Positions 23,793 to 33,623 are shown, numbered from the stretch's first letter. The stretch is 38,379 nucleotides of DNA from Erythrobacter sp. CCH5-A1 (GCF_001557115.1 NZ_LSKQ01000279.1:1-38379), one strand, 5' to 3'. The notes: generated by a model not told the origin, from the sequence alone. A program made the numbers and translations.

Positions 23793-24695
23793 TCAGCGCA
23801 AACGGCGGTAGGCGCTGGGGCTGATCCCGTTGTGCTGGCGGAACGCGCGGGCAAAGGCCCCGCCGCCCGAATAGCCGACAGACAGGCCGATCTCGGTGAT
23901 GTCGGTATCGGTCTCGCGCAGCAGCCGGCGCGCCTCGGTCATGCGACGCTCGATGATATAGGCGTGCGGCGGCTTGCCGACGCTCGCCGCAAAAGCGCGC
24001 ACGAAGTGGAACGGCGAAAGCGAGATCAGCGCGGCGAGGCGTTCGACCGGGTGCTCGCCCGCAAGATCGGCCTCGATCCACTCCTTGACGCGTTTGATCT
24101 GCCATGGCGCGAGACCGCCCCTGGCGATCGCCGGGGGCACCGCGCGCTTCGGCACACCCGCAAGGCGAAGCAGTTGCAGGACCACCGCCGACAGCGCCGC
24201 GTCCGAGAACTGTGTGGCCATCGGATCCCGCTCTCGGCCCTCGCGCCACAATTGGCCGATGAGGTAGCTGATCGAAGGGCATTCGATCATCTGTGCGTGC
24301 AGCGCCCCCAAATCCTCGATCGGTGCGAGGCCCGCGTTCTCGGCGATCGTGCCGATCGCGGTCCAGGGCACGCTCAGCGAAAGCAATTCGAACGGGCTAT
24401 CGCACTCGAAATGGCCATGCGTGCCGGGCGGGGCGAGGTCGAACTGGCCAGGGCGCTTGATCCCCTCGAACCGCCCGAAGCCGAAATCGGCGGCGTAGCG
24501 CAGCTCGCCCGCCGTCAGGAGATGCAGGACCAGCTCGGGCACCGCCGGGTCGGGCAGGGGCGTATCGGCGCGGAAGCGGAAGATGCGTGCGTTGCGGCTG
24601 CCGGGCAGAGCGCGGGCCTCGGCGGAAACGGAAGGGGATAGCCCGCGGGCCACGAAAGCATCGAAGCTCTCATAGTCCTGCAGCGGCGCTCTCAT
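23793..24695 (-). CDS. AraC-family transcriptional regulator
   Basis: This 300-residue regulator has an N-terminal ligand or sensing domain (about 1-190) and a C-terminal pair of helix-turn-helix motifs. The first HTH is in VERLAALISLSPFHFVRAFAAS and the second in ITEIGLSVGYSGGGAFARAFRQHNG, the key AraC residues being G, S, F, F, R. It ends ISPSAYRRLR. The effector cannot be read from sequence. A candidate Fur box 20-38 bases upstream of its ATG suggests iron control. It may regulate the DUF885 gene downstream or itself. Confidence 0.87.
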   Translation of the reverse strand: MRAPLQDYESFDAFVARGLSPSVSAEARALPGSRNARIFRFRADTPLPDPAVPELVLHLLTAGELRYAADFGFGRFEGIKRPGQFDLAPPGTHGHFECDSPFELLSLSVPWTAIGTIAENAGLAPIEDLGALHAQMIECPSISYLIGQLWREGRERDPMATQFSDAALSAVVLQLLRLAGVPKRAVPPAIARGGLAPWQIKRVKEWIEADLAGEHPVERLAALISLSPFHFVRAFAASVGKPPHAYIIERRMTEARRLLRETDTDITEIGLSVGYSGGGAFARAFRQHNGISPSAYRRLR

Positions 24696-24714
24696 AAGCG
24701 TGTGCGCCGCCCGT

Positions 24715-24733
24715 GATAATGCGAATCATTCCC
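24715..24733 (-). promoter_or_regulatory. Candidate Fur box upstream of the AraC gene
   Basis: Read on the plus strand, GATAATGCGAATCATTCCC matches the classic 19-base Fur box GATAATGATAATCATTATC at 15 positions. The core TGCGAATCATTC is typical of Fur sites in GC-rich proteobacteria. It lies 20-38 bases upstream of the AraC start, a suitable operator position. The rest of the gap to the ald stop (24734-24792) contains a small GATAGG-type repeat but nothing definite. Confidence 0.55.
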
Positions 24734-24792
24734 CTGCATTGGCGAAGGCCTATCACAAGCGATAGGGTTTGCGAAATCTTGCTATCGGGATG

Positions 24793-25887
24793 TCAGCCGA
24801 GCGGCAGGCCGAGCGCCTGCGCGACCGCGGCGATGTGGAGCTTGCCGCCCGAGACATTGAGCCCCGCCGCCAGATGCGGATCGCCCGCCATCGCGGCGTC
24901 GGCGCCCTTGTTCGCGAGCTTGAGCACGAAGGGCAGCGTCGCATTGCCGAGCGCGATGGTCGAGGTGCGCGCGACCGCGCCGGGCATGTTGGCGACGCAG
25001 TAATGGATCACGCCGTCCACGGTGAACACCGGGTCCTCATGGGTGGTCGCATGGCTGGTCTCGAAGCAGCCGCCCTGGTCGATCGCGATGTCGACCACCA
25101 CCGCGCCCGGCCGCATGCTGGCGATCATCGCGCGGGTCACCAGCTTGGGCGCCGCCGCGCCCGGGACCAGCACCGCGCCGATCACGAGGTCCGCCCCGGC
25201 CACCGCTTCGGCAATCGCGGCGCTGGAGGAGAAGGCGGTGCGGATCTGATTACCGAAGGTCATGTCGAGCTCGGCGAGGCGGCGGTTGGAGATGTCGAAG
25301 ATGGTCACATCGGCGCGCAGGCCCACCGCCATCTGCGCCGCGTTCACCCCGGCAACCCCGCCGCCGAGGATCACCACCTTGCCCGGCTCGACCCCCGGCA
25401 CGCCGCCGAGCAGCACCCCGCGCCCGCCCTGGTGCTTTTCGAGATAATGCGCCCCGCACTGGACGCTCATCCGTCCGGCGACTTCGGACATGGGCTTCAG
25501 GAGCGGCAGCGAGCCATCGGGGGCGGTGACGGTTTCGTAGGCGATGCACGTCGCCCCGCTCGCCATCAGCCCCTCGGTCTGGGGCTTGTCGGCGGCGAGG
25601 TGGAGGTAGGTGAAGAGCAGGTGGTCGGGGCGCAGCAGCGCAATCTCGGAAGGCTGCGGCTCCTTGACCTTTACGATCATCTGCGCGGCCTCGAACACCG
25701 CAGGGGCGTCGGCCACGATGCGCGCGCCAGCGGCGACGTAGGCGGCGTCGAGGAAATCCACGCCCGCGCCCGCGCCTGCCTGCACCACCACCTCGTGCCC
25801 CGCCCGCACCAGTTCGGCGACGGCTGCCGGGGTCAGGCCGACGCGGTATTCATTGTTCTTGATTTCGGTGGGAACGCCGACGCGCAT
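24793..25887 (-). CDS. ald: Alanine dehydrogenase
   Basis: The enzyme interconverts L-alanine and pyruvate plus ammonia using NAD. The 364-residue protein begins [20 protein letters not shown], with conserved Lys/Arg in the substrate site. It has [22 protein letters not shown], the Rossmann motif [14 protein letters not shown], and the C-terminal [21 protein letters not shown] with its catalytic Asp/His environment. Length is close to the usual 371. AGGAG lies 7 bases before the ATG at 25887. It is divergent from an Lrp-type gene across 137 bases, and control of ald by such a neighbour is well known. Confidence 0.95.
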   Translation of the reverse strand: MRVGVPTEIKNNEYRVGLTPAAVAELVRAGHEVVVQAGAGAGVDFLDAAYVAAGARIVADAPAVFEAAQMIVKVKEPQPSEIALLRPDHLLFTYLHLAADKPQTEGLMASGATCIAYETVTAPDGSLPLLKPMSEVAGRMSVQCGAHYLEKHQGGRGVLLGGVPGVEPGKVVILGGGVAGVNAAQMAVGLRADVTIFDISNRRLAELDMTFGNQIRTAFSSSAAIAEAVAGADLVIGAVLVPGAAAPKLVTRAMIASMRPGAVVVDIAIDQGGCFETSHATTHEDPVFTVDGVIHYCVANMPGAVARTSTIALGNATLPFVLKLANKGADAAMAGDPHLAAGLNVSGGKLHIAAVAQALGLPLG

Positions 25888-26024
25888 GGGGGATCTCCTG
25901 CTCTGCTCTCTCGCGCGGCTTGTAGCAGGAGGGGCGAGCGGGTTCTTCGCAATGATCGGCATGGGAGCGGGTCTTGGCGGGAAATTCTTGCGTCCGGCGC
26001 CCGCTGCGCGCATGAAAATCCCGT

Positions 26025-26465
26025 ATGGACCGCATCGACCGGACAATTCTTGAGCTGCTGGCCGCGGACTCGCGCCTCACCGGCGAGCAGCTCGGCGAGC
26101 GGGTGGGCCTCAGCCCCTCGGCCGCGCACCGACGCGTGAAAGCGCTGGAGGAGACCGGCGCGATCCTTGGCTACCGGGCGCGGCTGTCCCGCGCGGCGCG
26201 GGGCAATCCTTCCACCGTGTTCGTCCAGGTCACGCTCACCGACCAGCGGCAGGCGACAATGCTGGCCTTCGAAGACGCCCTTGCCCGCACCCGCGAGGTG
26301 GCCGAGGCACACCTGATGAGCGGTCAGTCCGACTATCTCGTCAAGGTGCTGGTGCCGGGCGATGACAGCTACGAGCGGATCCACCGCGAGATCCTCTCCG
26401 CGCTGCCCGGCGTGCAGCGGCTGGTCAGCCAGTTCACGATCCGCACCCTCGAAGCCGGCGACTGA
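26025..26465 (+). CDS. Lrp/AsnC-family regulator, probable regulator of ald
   Basis: This 146-residue regulator has an N-terminal winged HTH (DRIDRTILELLAADSRLT ... LSPSAAHRRVKALEE) and a C-terminal RAM ligand-binding domain (VFVQVTL ... SGQSDYLVKVLVPG ... TIRTL). These proteins sense amino acids as octamers. The divergent ald gene is the obvious target and alanine the likely effector. The 137-base intergenic region contains an AT-rich patch with two similar TTCTT-GCR stretches, but no clear palindromic operator. It is terminated before a 199-base gap, which contains no recognised gene. Confidence 0.9.
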   Translation: MDRIDRTILELLAADSRLTGEQLGERVGLSPSAAHRRVKALEETGAILGYRARLSRAARGNPSTVFVQVTLTDQRQATMLAFEDALARTREVAEAHLMSGQSDYLVKVLVPGDDSYERIHREILSALPGVQRLVSQFTIRTLEAGD

Positions 26466-26664
26466 CCCCGCCTTCCGCCGCATTGCGGCAATTGCGCGAC
26501 ATTGATGGCAATCCGGTGAAAGATTCTCGTCTTATGCGGGCTAGGTTTCATCGCATCCCCCTTGTTTTCCGCGGTGGAAGACCGATCTGGCGGGATCCGT
26601 TCTGTTACAGTTCAGGGTCATCATTGCAGTAGCAAGTTAGTTTTTCGACCGATATAGGACCAAT

Positions 26665-27699
26665 ATGGCAACGCCGATCTACGAATTTGCGCAGATTCCG
26701 CGGCTCGATCCCGCGGTGAAGGCGCGTGCCCGCGTGCGCCGCGTGCGCGATGCGGGGCAAGCTCCGACGGTCGGCGTGATCTACAATCCGCGCAGCCACC
26801 GCAATCTCGGTGCCGATTTCGACTGCGGCATCTGCCCGCACGTCCACATCGCCCAGCCGCGGGAGCGCGGACAGCTGCCGCAGGCGCTCGCCGAATTCGC
26901 CGCCAAGGGCATCGATCTGCTCGTCATCAACGGCGGCGACGGCACGGTGCGCGACGTGCTGACCTGCGGACAGGCGGTGTTCGGCGATGACTGGCCCGCG
27001 ATCGCGGTGCTCCCGAAGGGCAAGACGAACGCGCTCACGGTCGATCTCGGCGTCCCCGAGGACTGGGGGCTGCAGGACGCGATCGACGCGCTCGATCACG
27101 GCAGCCGCATCCACCGCCGCCCGATGCTGGTTTCGCCCTCGAAGGAGCCGGGCAAGCGCGTGGCGGGCTTCATCATGGGTGCGGGCGCCTTCACCAAGGC
27201 AACCCAGGCAGGGCAGAGCGCGCACAAGCTGGGCGCCTTCGACAGCATGGTCGTGGCGGTCACCGGCGTGTGGGCGCTGCTGCAATCGCTGTTCGCCGGG
27301 CGCGGCAATGCCTGGCGCAAGGGCGCGCGGATGGCGATCGGCCTCGGCACGGCGGACGCGCCGATGGCGCATAGCGGCCACGGCGATCCGGCGATGCGCC
27401 AGCTCCTCTTCGCCTCGACCCTCGAGCGGCTGCCCGCCGGGATCAAGCCCTTCGGCCCGCTCCGCAACGGGCTCAAGCTGGTGGCGATCGACCAGATCCC
27501 GCGCCGTACCACCGCGCTGATCCCGCTGGTGCTGCTCGGCAAGATCAAGGGCCCCCTGCGCGAGCGCGGCATCCACCAGTTGGCCGCGACCCAGTTCAGC
27601 CTGTCGATCGGCGACCAATTCATCCTCGACGGCGAGGCCTTCCCCGCGGGCGATTATCGCATCGAGCAGGGGCCGGAGCTCGCCTTCGTCGCCCCATGA
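26665..27699 (+). CDS. Diacylglycerol/sphingosine kinase-family lipid kinase
   Basis: This 344-residue protein has the DAGK catalytic fold: VGVIYNPRSHRN (about 36-47), GGDGTVRDVL at about 90-99 (nucleotide-binding signature) and LPKGKTNAL near 113-121. The C-terminal beta region contains FILDGEAF (Asp-Gly-Glu). It probably phosphorylates diacylglycerol or another lipid at the membrane. The ATG has AGGA five bases upstream. It overlaps the following gene by 4 bases (ATGA), so the two are made together. Bacterial members include lipid kinases such as YegS; the exact substrate is open. Confidence 0.85.
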   Translation: MATPIYEFAQIPRLDPAVKARARVRRVRDAGQAPTVGVIYNPRSHRNLGADFDCGICPHVHIAQPRERGQLPQALAEFAAKGIDLLVINGGDGTVRDVLTCGQAVFGDDWPAIAVLPKGKTNALTVDLGVPEDWGLQDAIDALDHGSRIHRRPMLVSPSKEPGKRVAGFIMGAGAFTKATQAGQSAHKLGAFDSMVVAVTGVWALLQSLFAGRGNAWRKGARMAIGLGTADAPMAHSGHGDPAMRQLLFASTLERLPAGIKPFGPLRNGLKLVAIDQIPRRTTALIPLVLLGKIKGPLRERGIHQLAATQFSLSIGDQFILDGEAFPAGDYRIEQGPELAFVAP

Positions 27700-28601
27700 G
27701 CGGTAGCGCCGGGGCGCTCGCCGAGCGGATTGCCGCGCGCCTCGCCGCCCCCGTCGATCCCGCTGTCGCCGATTTCGCCCGCGCCCTCGCCAGCTCCGCA
27801 GGGGCGGTGGCGGTGCTGTTCTACGGGTCGAACCTGCGCACCGGATCCCTTGAAGGCGTGCTCGATTTCTACCTGCTGCTCCCCGGCAGCAAGGAAAGCG
27901 CGATCTGGCCGCGGGTGTCCTATCACGAGCGGGCGGCGGCAGGGGCGATCCTGCGCGCCAAGGTCGCCACCATGCGGCTGGCGACTTTCGCCCGGGCCGC
28001 GAGCGGCGCGCTAGCCGATACCACCATCTGGGCGCGCTTCGTCCAGCCCTCGGCGCTGATCTGGGCCGCCGATGACGCCGTCAAGGCCGAGGTCGTCACC
28101 GCCATCACGTCGGCCGCCACCACTGCCGCACGCCTCGCCGCCGCGCTCGGCCCCGCGAGCGGCACCGCTGAGGACTATTGGCGCGCACTGTTCCGCGCTA
28201 CCTACAGCGCCGAATTCCGGGTCGAGAAACAGGGCCGCGAGAACGACATTCTGGGCGTTAACGCCGATCACTTCGAAGGATTGCTGCCGCTCGCGCTGGA
28301 GGCCGGGGGCATTCCTGCGGACCTCGACGGCACCATCCTAACCCCGCACCTGATTCCGGCGGAGCGGGCGCGCATTCGGGGCTGGTGGAAGCGCCGCCGC
28401 CGGCTCGGCAAGCCGCTGAACCTGCTGCGGCTCGTCAAGGCGAGCACCACCTTCGAGGGCGCGGCGCGCTATGCCGCGTGGAAGATCGAGCGCCACACCG
28501 GGATGCCGGTCAAGGTGACGCCCTTCCGCGAACGCTTCCCACTATTGGCCGCGCCGCAGGTGTTGTGGGACCTCAGCCAACACCGCCGCAGCCAGCGCTG
28601 A
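27696..28601 (+). CDS. Possible Tam41-like nucleotidyltransferase
   Basis: This 301-residue protein is not firmly assigned. Near its N-terminus, LFYGSNLRTGSLEGVLDFYL (about 41-60) has the G-S ... D-F pattern of the nucleotidyltransferase core, in the single-Asp spacing I associate with Tam41/Mmp37 CDP-diacylglycerol synthases (YGSG ... LDFI). A following region, DTTIWARFVQPSALIW (about 108-123), fits where those enzymes have a second conserved block. The C-terminal third is basic (RGWWKRRRRLGKPLNLLRL), consistent with membrane contact. The start overlaps the lipid kinase stop; kinase product phosphatidate is the Tam41 substrate, which supports the idea. This is inference from motif and context. 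Confidence 0.5.
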   Translation: MSGSAGALAERIAARLAAPVDPAVADFARALASSAGAVAVLFYGSNLRTGSLEGVLDFYLLLPGSKESAIWPRVSYHERAAAGAILRAKVATMRLATFARAASGALADTTIWARFVQPSALIWAADDAVKAEVVTAITSAATTAARLAAALGPASGTAEDYWRALFRATYSAEFRVEKQGRENDILGVNADHFEGLLPLALEAGGIPADLDGTILTPHLIPAERARIRGWWKRRRRLGKPLNLLRLVKASTTFEGAARYAAWKIERHTGMPVKVTPFRERFPLLAAPQVLWDLSQHRRSQR

Positions 28602-28604
28602 ACG

Positions 28605-29129
28605 TCAAAGATAAATCATCGAAATCGTCATCCGCGTTACCCCAGGGCCCGCCGAGAAGCGCACCTTCTCGAGCGGGGGTGCCTGCGGGATGATGCCCAG
28701 CACCTTCTTGAACCCCGGATTGTTCGACATACCCGCCCCGTCGGTGGAGATATCGGTCTTGCGGTTGCCGTTGACGTCATGTTGGACGGCGATGGCAAAG
28801 TCGCCCGTCGAAGGGAGCGGCACGCAGACCGTCATGCTGCCCGCCTGCGGCTTGGCATCCACCCGGATGACGTAGCGCTTGCTCACCAGCCAGTCGGATT
28901 TCTGCGCGGGATAGGCGCGCACGAACAGGTTGCCCGCCGAAGACTTGAGGCCGGTCACCGTGATCCGCACCGCCGGGCCCTTGCCCGCGGCGCACTGGCC
29001 GAGATCATTGCCCACGGCCCGGCCATAGGCATAGCCCTGCGCCGCCACCGGCGCGGCAAGCACGGCCACAAGCGCCAGCCCGGCGAGGGCGCGGCGCGCA
29101 AGGAGGGAAGGGGACGAAATGGCGGTCAT
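28605..29129 (-). CDS. DUF2141 family exported protein (second copy)
   Basis: This 174-residue protein has an export signal (about 12-31, [19 protein letters not shown]) and a DUF2141 domain: [18 protein letters not shown], then [16 protein letters not shown] and [11 protein letters not shown] near the C-terminus. Two cysteines (GQCAAG, TVCVPL) may form a disulfide. The start at 29129 was chosen at the signal peptide; an in-frame extension to 29210 has no support. It converges on the Tam41-like gene with 3 bases between stops. It is diverged from the copy at 19311, so this is an old paralogue. Confidence 0.85.
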   Translation of the reverse strand: MTAISSPSLLARRALAGLALVAVLAAPVAAQGYAYGRAVGNDLGQCAAGKGPAVRITVTGLKSSAGNLFVRAYPAQKSDWLVSKRYVIRVDAKPQAGSMTVCVPLPSTGDFAIAVQHDVNGNRKTDISTDGAGMSNNPGFKKVLGIIPQAPPLEKVRFSAGPGVTRMTISMIYL

Positions 29130-29371
29130 CGGCAAACTCGCAACGAAAGATCGGCAGAACGGGCGCGCAAGCGGGAGGGAGAGAGCGCCGCGCGCTGAGA
29201 GGAATAGCACCGGGGGTATGGCGCAATCTGCCTGAATTGCGGCTTAATTGGCCGCATCCGCCCCGTTCATCCGCCTGCCGCGGTGGAAAAGCATACAAAT
29301 CGCCTTGTCGCGCGAATCGCCGCGCTCCTATGTCCGGTAAAGCGTCCCAGAAAGGCTCACGCGCCCGCGCC

Positions 29372-30034
29372 ATGACCACGCCCCTGATCTCCCCCTCGAT
29401 CCTGTCCGCCGACTTTGCCCGACTGGGCGAGGAGGTGCGCGCCATTGATGCGGCGGGGGCGGACTGGATTCATATCGACGTGATGGATGGCCATTTCGTG
29501 CCGAACATCACCATCGGCCCCGACGTCGTGAAGGCGCTGCGTCCGCACACCACCAAGCCCTTCGACGTCCACCTGATGATCGCGCCGGTCGACCCCTACC
29601 TCCAGGCCTTCGCCGATGCGGGCGCGGACATCATCACCGTCCATCCCGAAGCCGGTCCGCACATCCACCGCACGCTGCAGGCGATCAAGGCGCTCGGCAA
29701 GAAAGCCGGCGTCGTGATCAATCCCGGCACGCCGGTCGAGGTGCTCGACAACCTGATGGACCTCGCCGACCTAATCCTCGTGATGAGCGTCAACCCCGGT
29801 TTCGGCGGGCAGAGCTTCATCCCCAGCCAGCTCGACAAGATCGCGCGCATCCGTTCGATGATCACCCGCTCGGGCCGGGCGATTCATCTCGAGGTCGACG
29901 GCGGGGTCAATGCCGAGACCGCACGGCTGTGCGTCGAGGCGGGGGCGGATGTGCTGGTGGCAGGCTCGGCGACCTTCAAAGGCGGGCCGGAGCATTACGC
30001 CGCCAATATCGCCGCGCTGAAAGGCGCAAGGTAA
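29372..30034 (+). CDS. rpe: Ribulose-phosphate 3-epimerase
   Basis: This enzyme interconverts ribulose 5-phosphate and xylulose 5-phosphate in the pentose phosphate pathway. The 220-residue TIM barrel has [31 protein letters not shown] with the metal-binding His/Asp, [22 protein letters not shown], and [11 protein letters not shown] with the second catalytic Asp. The ATG at 29372 starts at the family N-terminus; ATG 29330 is in frame, but a weak TTGTCG-N17-CTATGT promoter candidate (29305-29333) would place it at or before the transcription start. The next gene's GTG starts directly after its stop. Confidence 0.95.
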   Translation: MTTPLISPSILSADFARLGEEVRAIDAAGADWIHIDVMDGHFVPNITIGPDVVKALRPHTTKPFDVHLMIAPVDPYLQAFADAGADIITVHPEAGPHIHRTLQAIKALGKKAGVVINPGTPVEVLDNLMDLADLILVMSVNPGFGGQSFIPSQLDKIARIRSMITRSGRAIHLEVDGGVNAETARLCVEAGADVLVAGSATFKGGPEHYAANIAALKGAR

Positions 30035-31903
30035 GTGGCGAGCCTGCTGCGCTCCCCCGCCGCCACCCGCGCCGAGGCGCTGGTCGAGCGGGTGGCGGAT
30101 GCGCCGGTGCTACCGCTCGGCAGCGCGCCGGAAACGGGCGCCGAGGCCGCCCCGCCGCCCGTAGAGGAGCCGTCACGCGCGCTGGCGCTGAGTGACGTCA
30201 TCGCGGTCAAGTCCGGCCCGGGCGAAGCGCTGATCCGGCTCGCCTATCGCTTGGGCGTCCCCGGCCATGCCATCGCCGCCCCTTTCCGCCGCCCGCAGGC
30301 GGTGCGGGTGACGGCGACGGTGGAAAGCCCCAACCGCGGCGACCGCACCGCGGGCACGGCCCTGCGCGCCGGGCATTTCCTGATCCACGGCGTCCGGCTG
30401 CCCATCAGCAGCTTCGACTTCTCGCCGAGCGCACATCATGCTCCCGGTGTCGAGCGGGTGGTGCATTCCTTCGGCTGGCTCGCCGATCTCGCCGCCTGTG
30501 CCTCGCGCGCCGATGGTGCGGCGGTGGCCGAGCGGATCGCCGGGCTGTGGCTCCATGCCCATGCCACGCCCGGCAAGGGGCCCGCATGGGAGACCGAGCT
30601 GGCGGGGCTGCGCCTCGTCGCATGGCTGGTCCACGCGCCGCTGATCCTCGGCGGCAATGACAAGGGGCTGAAGGCGCGCCTCCTCGCCGCCATTGCCGAG
30701 ACCGCGGGCTGGCTCGACAAGCGCGCGCCGAGGGAGCCCGCCGGCTTAGGCCAGGTCGCGGCCTGGGCGGGCGTCGTGGCGGCGGGGCTGCTGCTTCCCC
30801 ACGGCAAGCCGCGACGGCTGTTCGGCGAGGCGGGGCTGGTCACTGCACTCGGCGACATGGTGGGCGAGGATGGCGGCGTGCTGTCGCGCTGCCCCGCCGC
30901 GCAATTGGAGGCGATCCACCTGCTCACCGATCTGCTGGCGTGCTACGATGCGGCGCGGGTCACGCCGCCGCCTGCGCTTGGCGTGATGCGCGAGTTGCTG
31001 GTGCCGCCGCTCCTCGCGCTGCGCCATGGCGACGGGGCGCTGGGCTGCTGGCAGGGGCAGGGAGCCATCGCGGCCGACCGCGTCAACGCCGTGATCGAGG
31101 CCGCGGGCGTGCGCACCCGCCCGCTCGCCGCGGCGCAAGGCTGGGGCTACCAGCGCATCAAGTCGGGCGAGACGCTGCTGCAATTCGACACCGCTCCGCC
31201 CCCGCGCAGCAAACACGCACGCACCGGCTGCGCCTCCACCCTCGCCTTCGAGCTTTCCGACGGGCCGCAGCGGATCATCGTTAATTGCGGCGGCTCGGCG
31301 CTTGCCGGGGGACAGGTTCCTGCGCGCATCGGGCAGGGCCTGCGCGCCACCGCCGCCTTCTCGACGCTGGTGCTCGACAACGCCAATTCGACCGCGGTGC
31401 TGCTCCACGGCAAGCTCGGGAAGGGGGTCGAGACGGTGGAGTTCGACCGCCGCCAGATCGCCCGCCCCGGCCACCGCGAGGCGACCCGGATCGAGGCCGC
31501 GCATGATGGCTACGCCGGCCGCTTCGGCCTCAGCCACCAGCGCATCCTGACGCTGTCGGGCGACGGCACCGAACTGGCAGGCGAGGATATCCTCGTCCCC
31601 ACCAGCCGGGGCGGCAAGCGCGGCAAGATCGGCTTCGCGATCCGTTTCCATCTGGGGCGCGGGGTCGAGGTGCAGCTCACCCCCGACAAGCGCGGCGCGA
31701 GCCTGCTCCTGCCCGACGGTCGGCTCTGGCAATTCCGCTTGGGTGGCGATAGGGGCGGGGCCGACGAGATCACCTTGCACGCCGAGGACAGCCTTTGGGT
31801 CGACGGCGAGGGCCGCCCGCATGCGACCGAGCAGCTGGTGATCGAGGGACTGGCATTGCGCAGCGGGGGACAATTCTCCTGGCGCTTCAAGAAAACGGGG
31901 TAG
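30035..31903 (+). CDS. Heparinase II/III-family protein without signal peptide
   Basis: This 622-residue protein has the helical toroid and C-terminal beta-sandwich of the heparinase II/III family. Visible are [15 protein letters not shown] in the helical part and [24 protein letters not shown] and [13 protein letters not shown] in the beta part. No signal peptide or membrane anchor is seen at the N-terminus, so it is probably cytoplasmic and its substrate is unlikely to be extracellular glycosaminoglycan. GTG is the start codon, immediately after the rpe TAA. Members beside rpe and purH are common in alphaproteobacteria and their role is not known. purH starts 8 bases later. Confidence 0.82.
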   Translation: MASLLRSPAATRAEALVERVADAPVLPLGSAPETGAEAAPPPVEEPSRALALSDVIAVKSGPGEALIRLAYRLGVPGHAIAAPFRRPQAVRVTATVESPNRGDRTAGTALRAGHFLIHGVRLPISSFDFSPSAHHAPGVERVVHSFGWLADLAACASRADGAAVAERIAGLWLHAHATPGKGPAWETELAGLRLVAWLVHAPLILGGNDKGLKARLLAAIAETAGWLDKRAPREPAGLGQVAAWAGVVAAGLLLPHGKPRRLFGEAGLVTALGDMVGEDGGVLSRCPAAQLEAIHLLTDLLACYDAARVTPPPALGVMRELLVPPLLALRHGDGALGCWQGQGAIAADRVNAVIEAAGVRTRPLAAAQGWGYQRIKSGETLLQFDTAPPPRSKHARTGCASTLAFELSDGPQRIIVNCGGSALAGGQVPARIGQGLRATAAFSTLVLDNANSTAVLLHGKLGKGVETVEFDRRQIARPGHREATRIEAAHDGYAGRFGLSHQRILTLSGDGTELAGEDILVPTSRGGKRGKIGFAIRFHLGRGVEVQLTPDKRGASLLLPDGRLWQFRLGGDRGGADEITLHAEDSLWVDGEGRPHATEQLVIEGLALRSGGQFSWRFKKTG

Positions 31904-31911
31904 GTTCCGGC

Positions 31912-33513
31912 ATGAGCGATGGTGTGATCCGGCGGGCGCTGCTGTCAGTGTCCGACAAGAGCGGTTTGGCGGACCTCGGCCGCGAACTGGCGGAGCGGGG
32001 CGTCGAGCTGGTGAGCACCGGCGGCACCGCCAAGGCTTTGCGCGAGGCGGGCCTCGTGGTGAAGGACGTGTCGGACCTCACCGGCTTTCCGGAGATGATG
32101 GACGGGCGGGTGAAGACCCTCCACCCCACGGTCCATGGCGGGTTGCTCGCCCTGCGCGACAACCCCGAGCACGTCGCCGCGATGGAGGCCCACGGGATCG
32201 GCGCGATCGACCTCGTCGTGGTCAACCTCTACCCCTTCGAGGCGACGGTTGCGAAGGGTGCCTCGCGCGAGGAGATCATCGAGAACATCGACATCGGCGG
32301 GCCTTCGATGGTGCGCTCGGCGGCGAAGAACCACGGTTTTGTGACGATCCTCACCGATCCCGCCGATTACGCCACGCTGGTCGAAGAGATGGACGCCAAT
32401 GGCGGCGCGACCACGCAGGCGTTCCGCACGCGAATGGCGGGGAAAGCCTATGCGCGCACCGCCGCCTATGATTCGGCGATTGCCAGCTGGTTCGCCTTCT
32501 CCCCCGCCGCTTCGGACGAGCCGACGCTGTTCCCCGAAACGCTCCCCATTGCGCTGAAACGCGCCGATACGCTGCGCTATGGCGAGAACCCGCACCAGAT
32601 GGCGGCGATCTATGTCCCGCAGGTGGCGGGGACCGCGGGCGTGCCGCAGGCGGTGCAGCTGCAGGGCAAGGAGCTCAGCTACAACAACCTCAACGACGCC
32701 GATGCGGCGCTTGAACTGGCGGCGGAGTTCGCCGGGCAGGAGCCTGCGGTCGTCATCGTCAAGCACGCCAACCCCTGCGGTGTGGCGCAAGGCGGCTCGC
32801 TGCTTTCCGCATGGGAGGCGGCGCTGGCCTGCGATTCCGTCTCGGCCTTTGGCGGGATCGTCGCGGTCAACACCGAGCTCGACGCCGCGACTGCCGAGGC
32901 CATCAGCGCGATCTTCACTGAAGTCGTGATCGCCCCCAGCGTCTCAGCCGAGGCGCGCGAGATCTTCGCCAAGAAAAAGAACCTGCGCCTGCTCGAATGC
33001 GGTGCGCTGCCGAACCCGCGTCGCGGGGGCCTCGCCCTCAAGACCATCGCCGGGGGCGTGCTGATCCAGTCGCGCGACAACGGCGCGATCACCGCCGACG
33101 ATCTCAAGGTCGTCACCAAGCGCGCGCCGACCGAACAGGAGCTGAAGGACTGCCTGTTCGCCTGGACCGTCGCGCGGCACGTCAAGTCCAACGCCATCGT
33201 CTACGCCAAGGACGGCGCGACCGCCGGGATCGGCGCAGGGCAGATGAACCGCCGCGATTCGGCCCGGATCGCCGCGATCAAGGCGAAGGAAGCCGCCGAA
33301 ACCCACGGCTGGGACGCCCCGCGCACCGTGGGCAGCGCGGTTGCCTCGGACGCCTTCTTCCCCTTCGCCGACGGGCTGATCTCGGCCGCCGAAGCGGGCG
33401 CGACCGCCGTGATCCAGCCCGGCGGCTCGATCCGCGACGACGAAGTGATCGCTGCCGCCGACGCCGCAGGGCTGGCGATGGTCTTCACCGGGATGCGGCA
33501 TTTCAGGCACTGA
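31912..33513 (+). CDS. purH: Bifunctional AICAR transformylase/IMP cyclohydrolase
   Basis: PurH carries out the last two steps of IMP synthesis. The 533-residue protein has an N-terminal cyclohydrolase (MGS) domain (about 1-150) with [21 protein letters not shown] and [15 protein letters not shown]. The transformylase domain (about 200-533) contains [11 protein letters not shown], the Lys-His of [31 protein letters not shown] and the C-terminal [11 protein letters not shown]. All family blocks are intact. It follows the heparinase-like gene by 8 bases and is directly followed by copy C of the hairpin repeat. Confidence 0.96.
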   Translation: MSDGVIRRALLSVSDKSGLADLGRELAERGVELVSTGGTAKALREAGLVVKDVSDLTGFPEMMDGRVKTLHPTVHGGLLALRDNPEHVAAMEAHGIGAIDLVVVNLYPFEATVAKGASREEIIENIDIGGPSMVRSAAKNHGFVTILTDPADYATLVEEMDANGGATTQAFRTRMAGKAYARTAAYDSAIASWFAFSPAASDEPTLFPETLPIALKRADTLRYGENPHQMAAIYVPQVAGTAGVPQAVQLQGKELSYNNLNDADAALELAAEFAGQEPAVVIVKHANPCGVAQGGSLLSAWEAALACDSVSAFGGIVAVNTELDAATAEAISAIFTEVVIAPSVSAEAREIFAKKKNLRLLECGALPNPRRGGLALKTIAGGVLIQSRDNGAITADDLKVVTKRAPTEQELKDCLFAWTVARHVKSNAIVYAKDGATAGIGAGQMNRRDSARIAAIKAKEAAETHGWDAPRTVGSAVASDAFFPFADGLISAAEAGATAVIQPGGSIRDDEVIAAADAAGLAMVFTGMRHFRH

Positions 33514-33515
33514 TG

Positions 33516-33619
33516 TGTGCGGGGGCGCCTCCGCGCCCCCGTCCTCGGTGCTGTTTCGATCCCTGCGGGATCGAGCACCTGCGGGCGGCCGGTCGGCCTT
33601 GCGGGCCTTCGGCCCGATG
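33516..33619 (+). repeat. Dispersed multi-hairpin intergenic element, copy C
   Basis: It begins 2 bases after the purH stop. Stem 1 is 9 bp (33520-33528 with 33533-33541), loop CTCC, followed by TCCTCGGTGCTGTT. Stem 2 is TCGATCCC/GGGATCGA (33556-33563 with 33567-33574), loop TGC. Stem 3 is CGGGCC/GGCCCG (33602-33607 with 33611-33616), loop TTC. The segment at 33575 starting GCACCTGCGGGCGGCC matches copy B with one difference in about 30 bases. It is the best-preserved copy. Confidence 0.78.
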
Positions 33620-33623
33620 CGGT

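Noticed and set aside
25888..26024. Lrp operator between ald and the Lrp-type gene
   Set aside because: Only two loose TTCTT-GCR similarities; too weak to list as a site.
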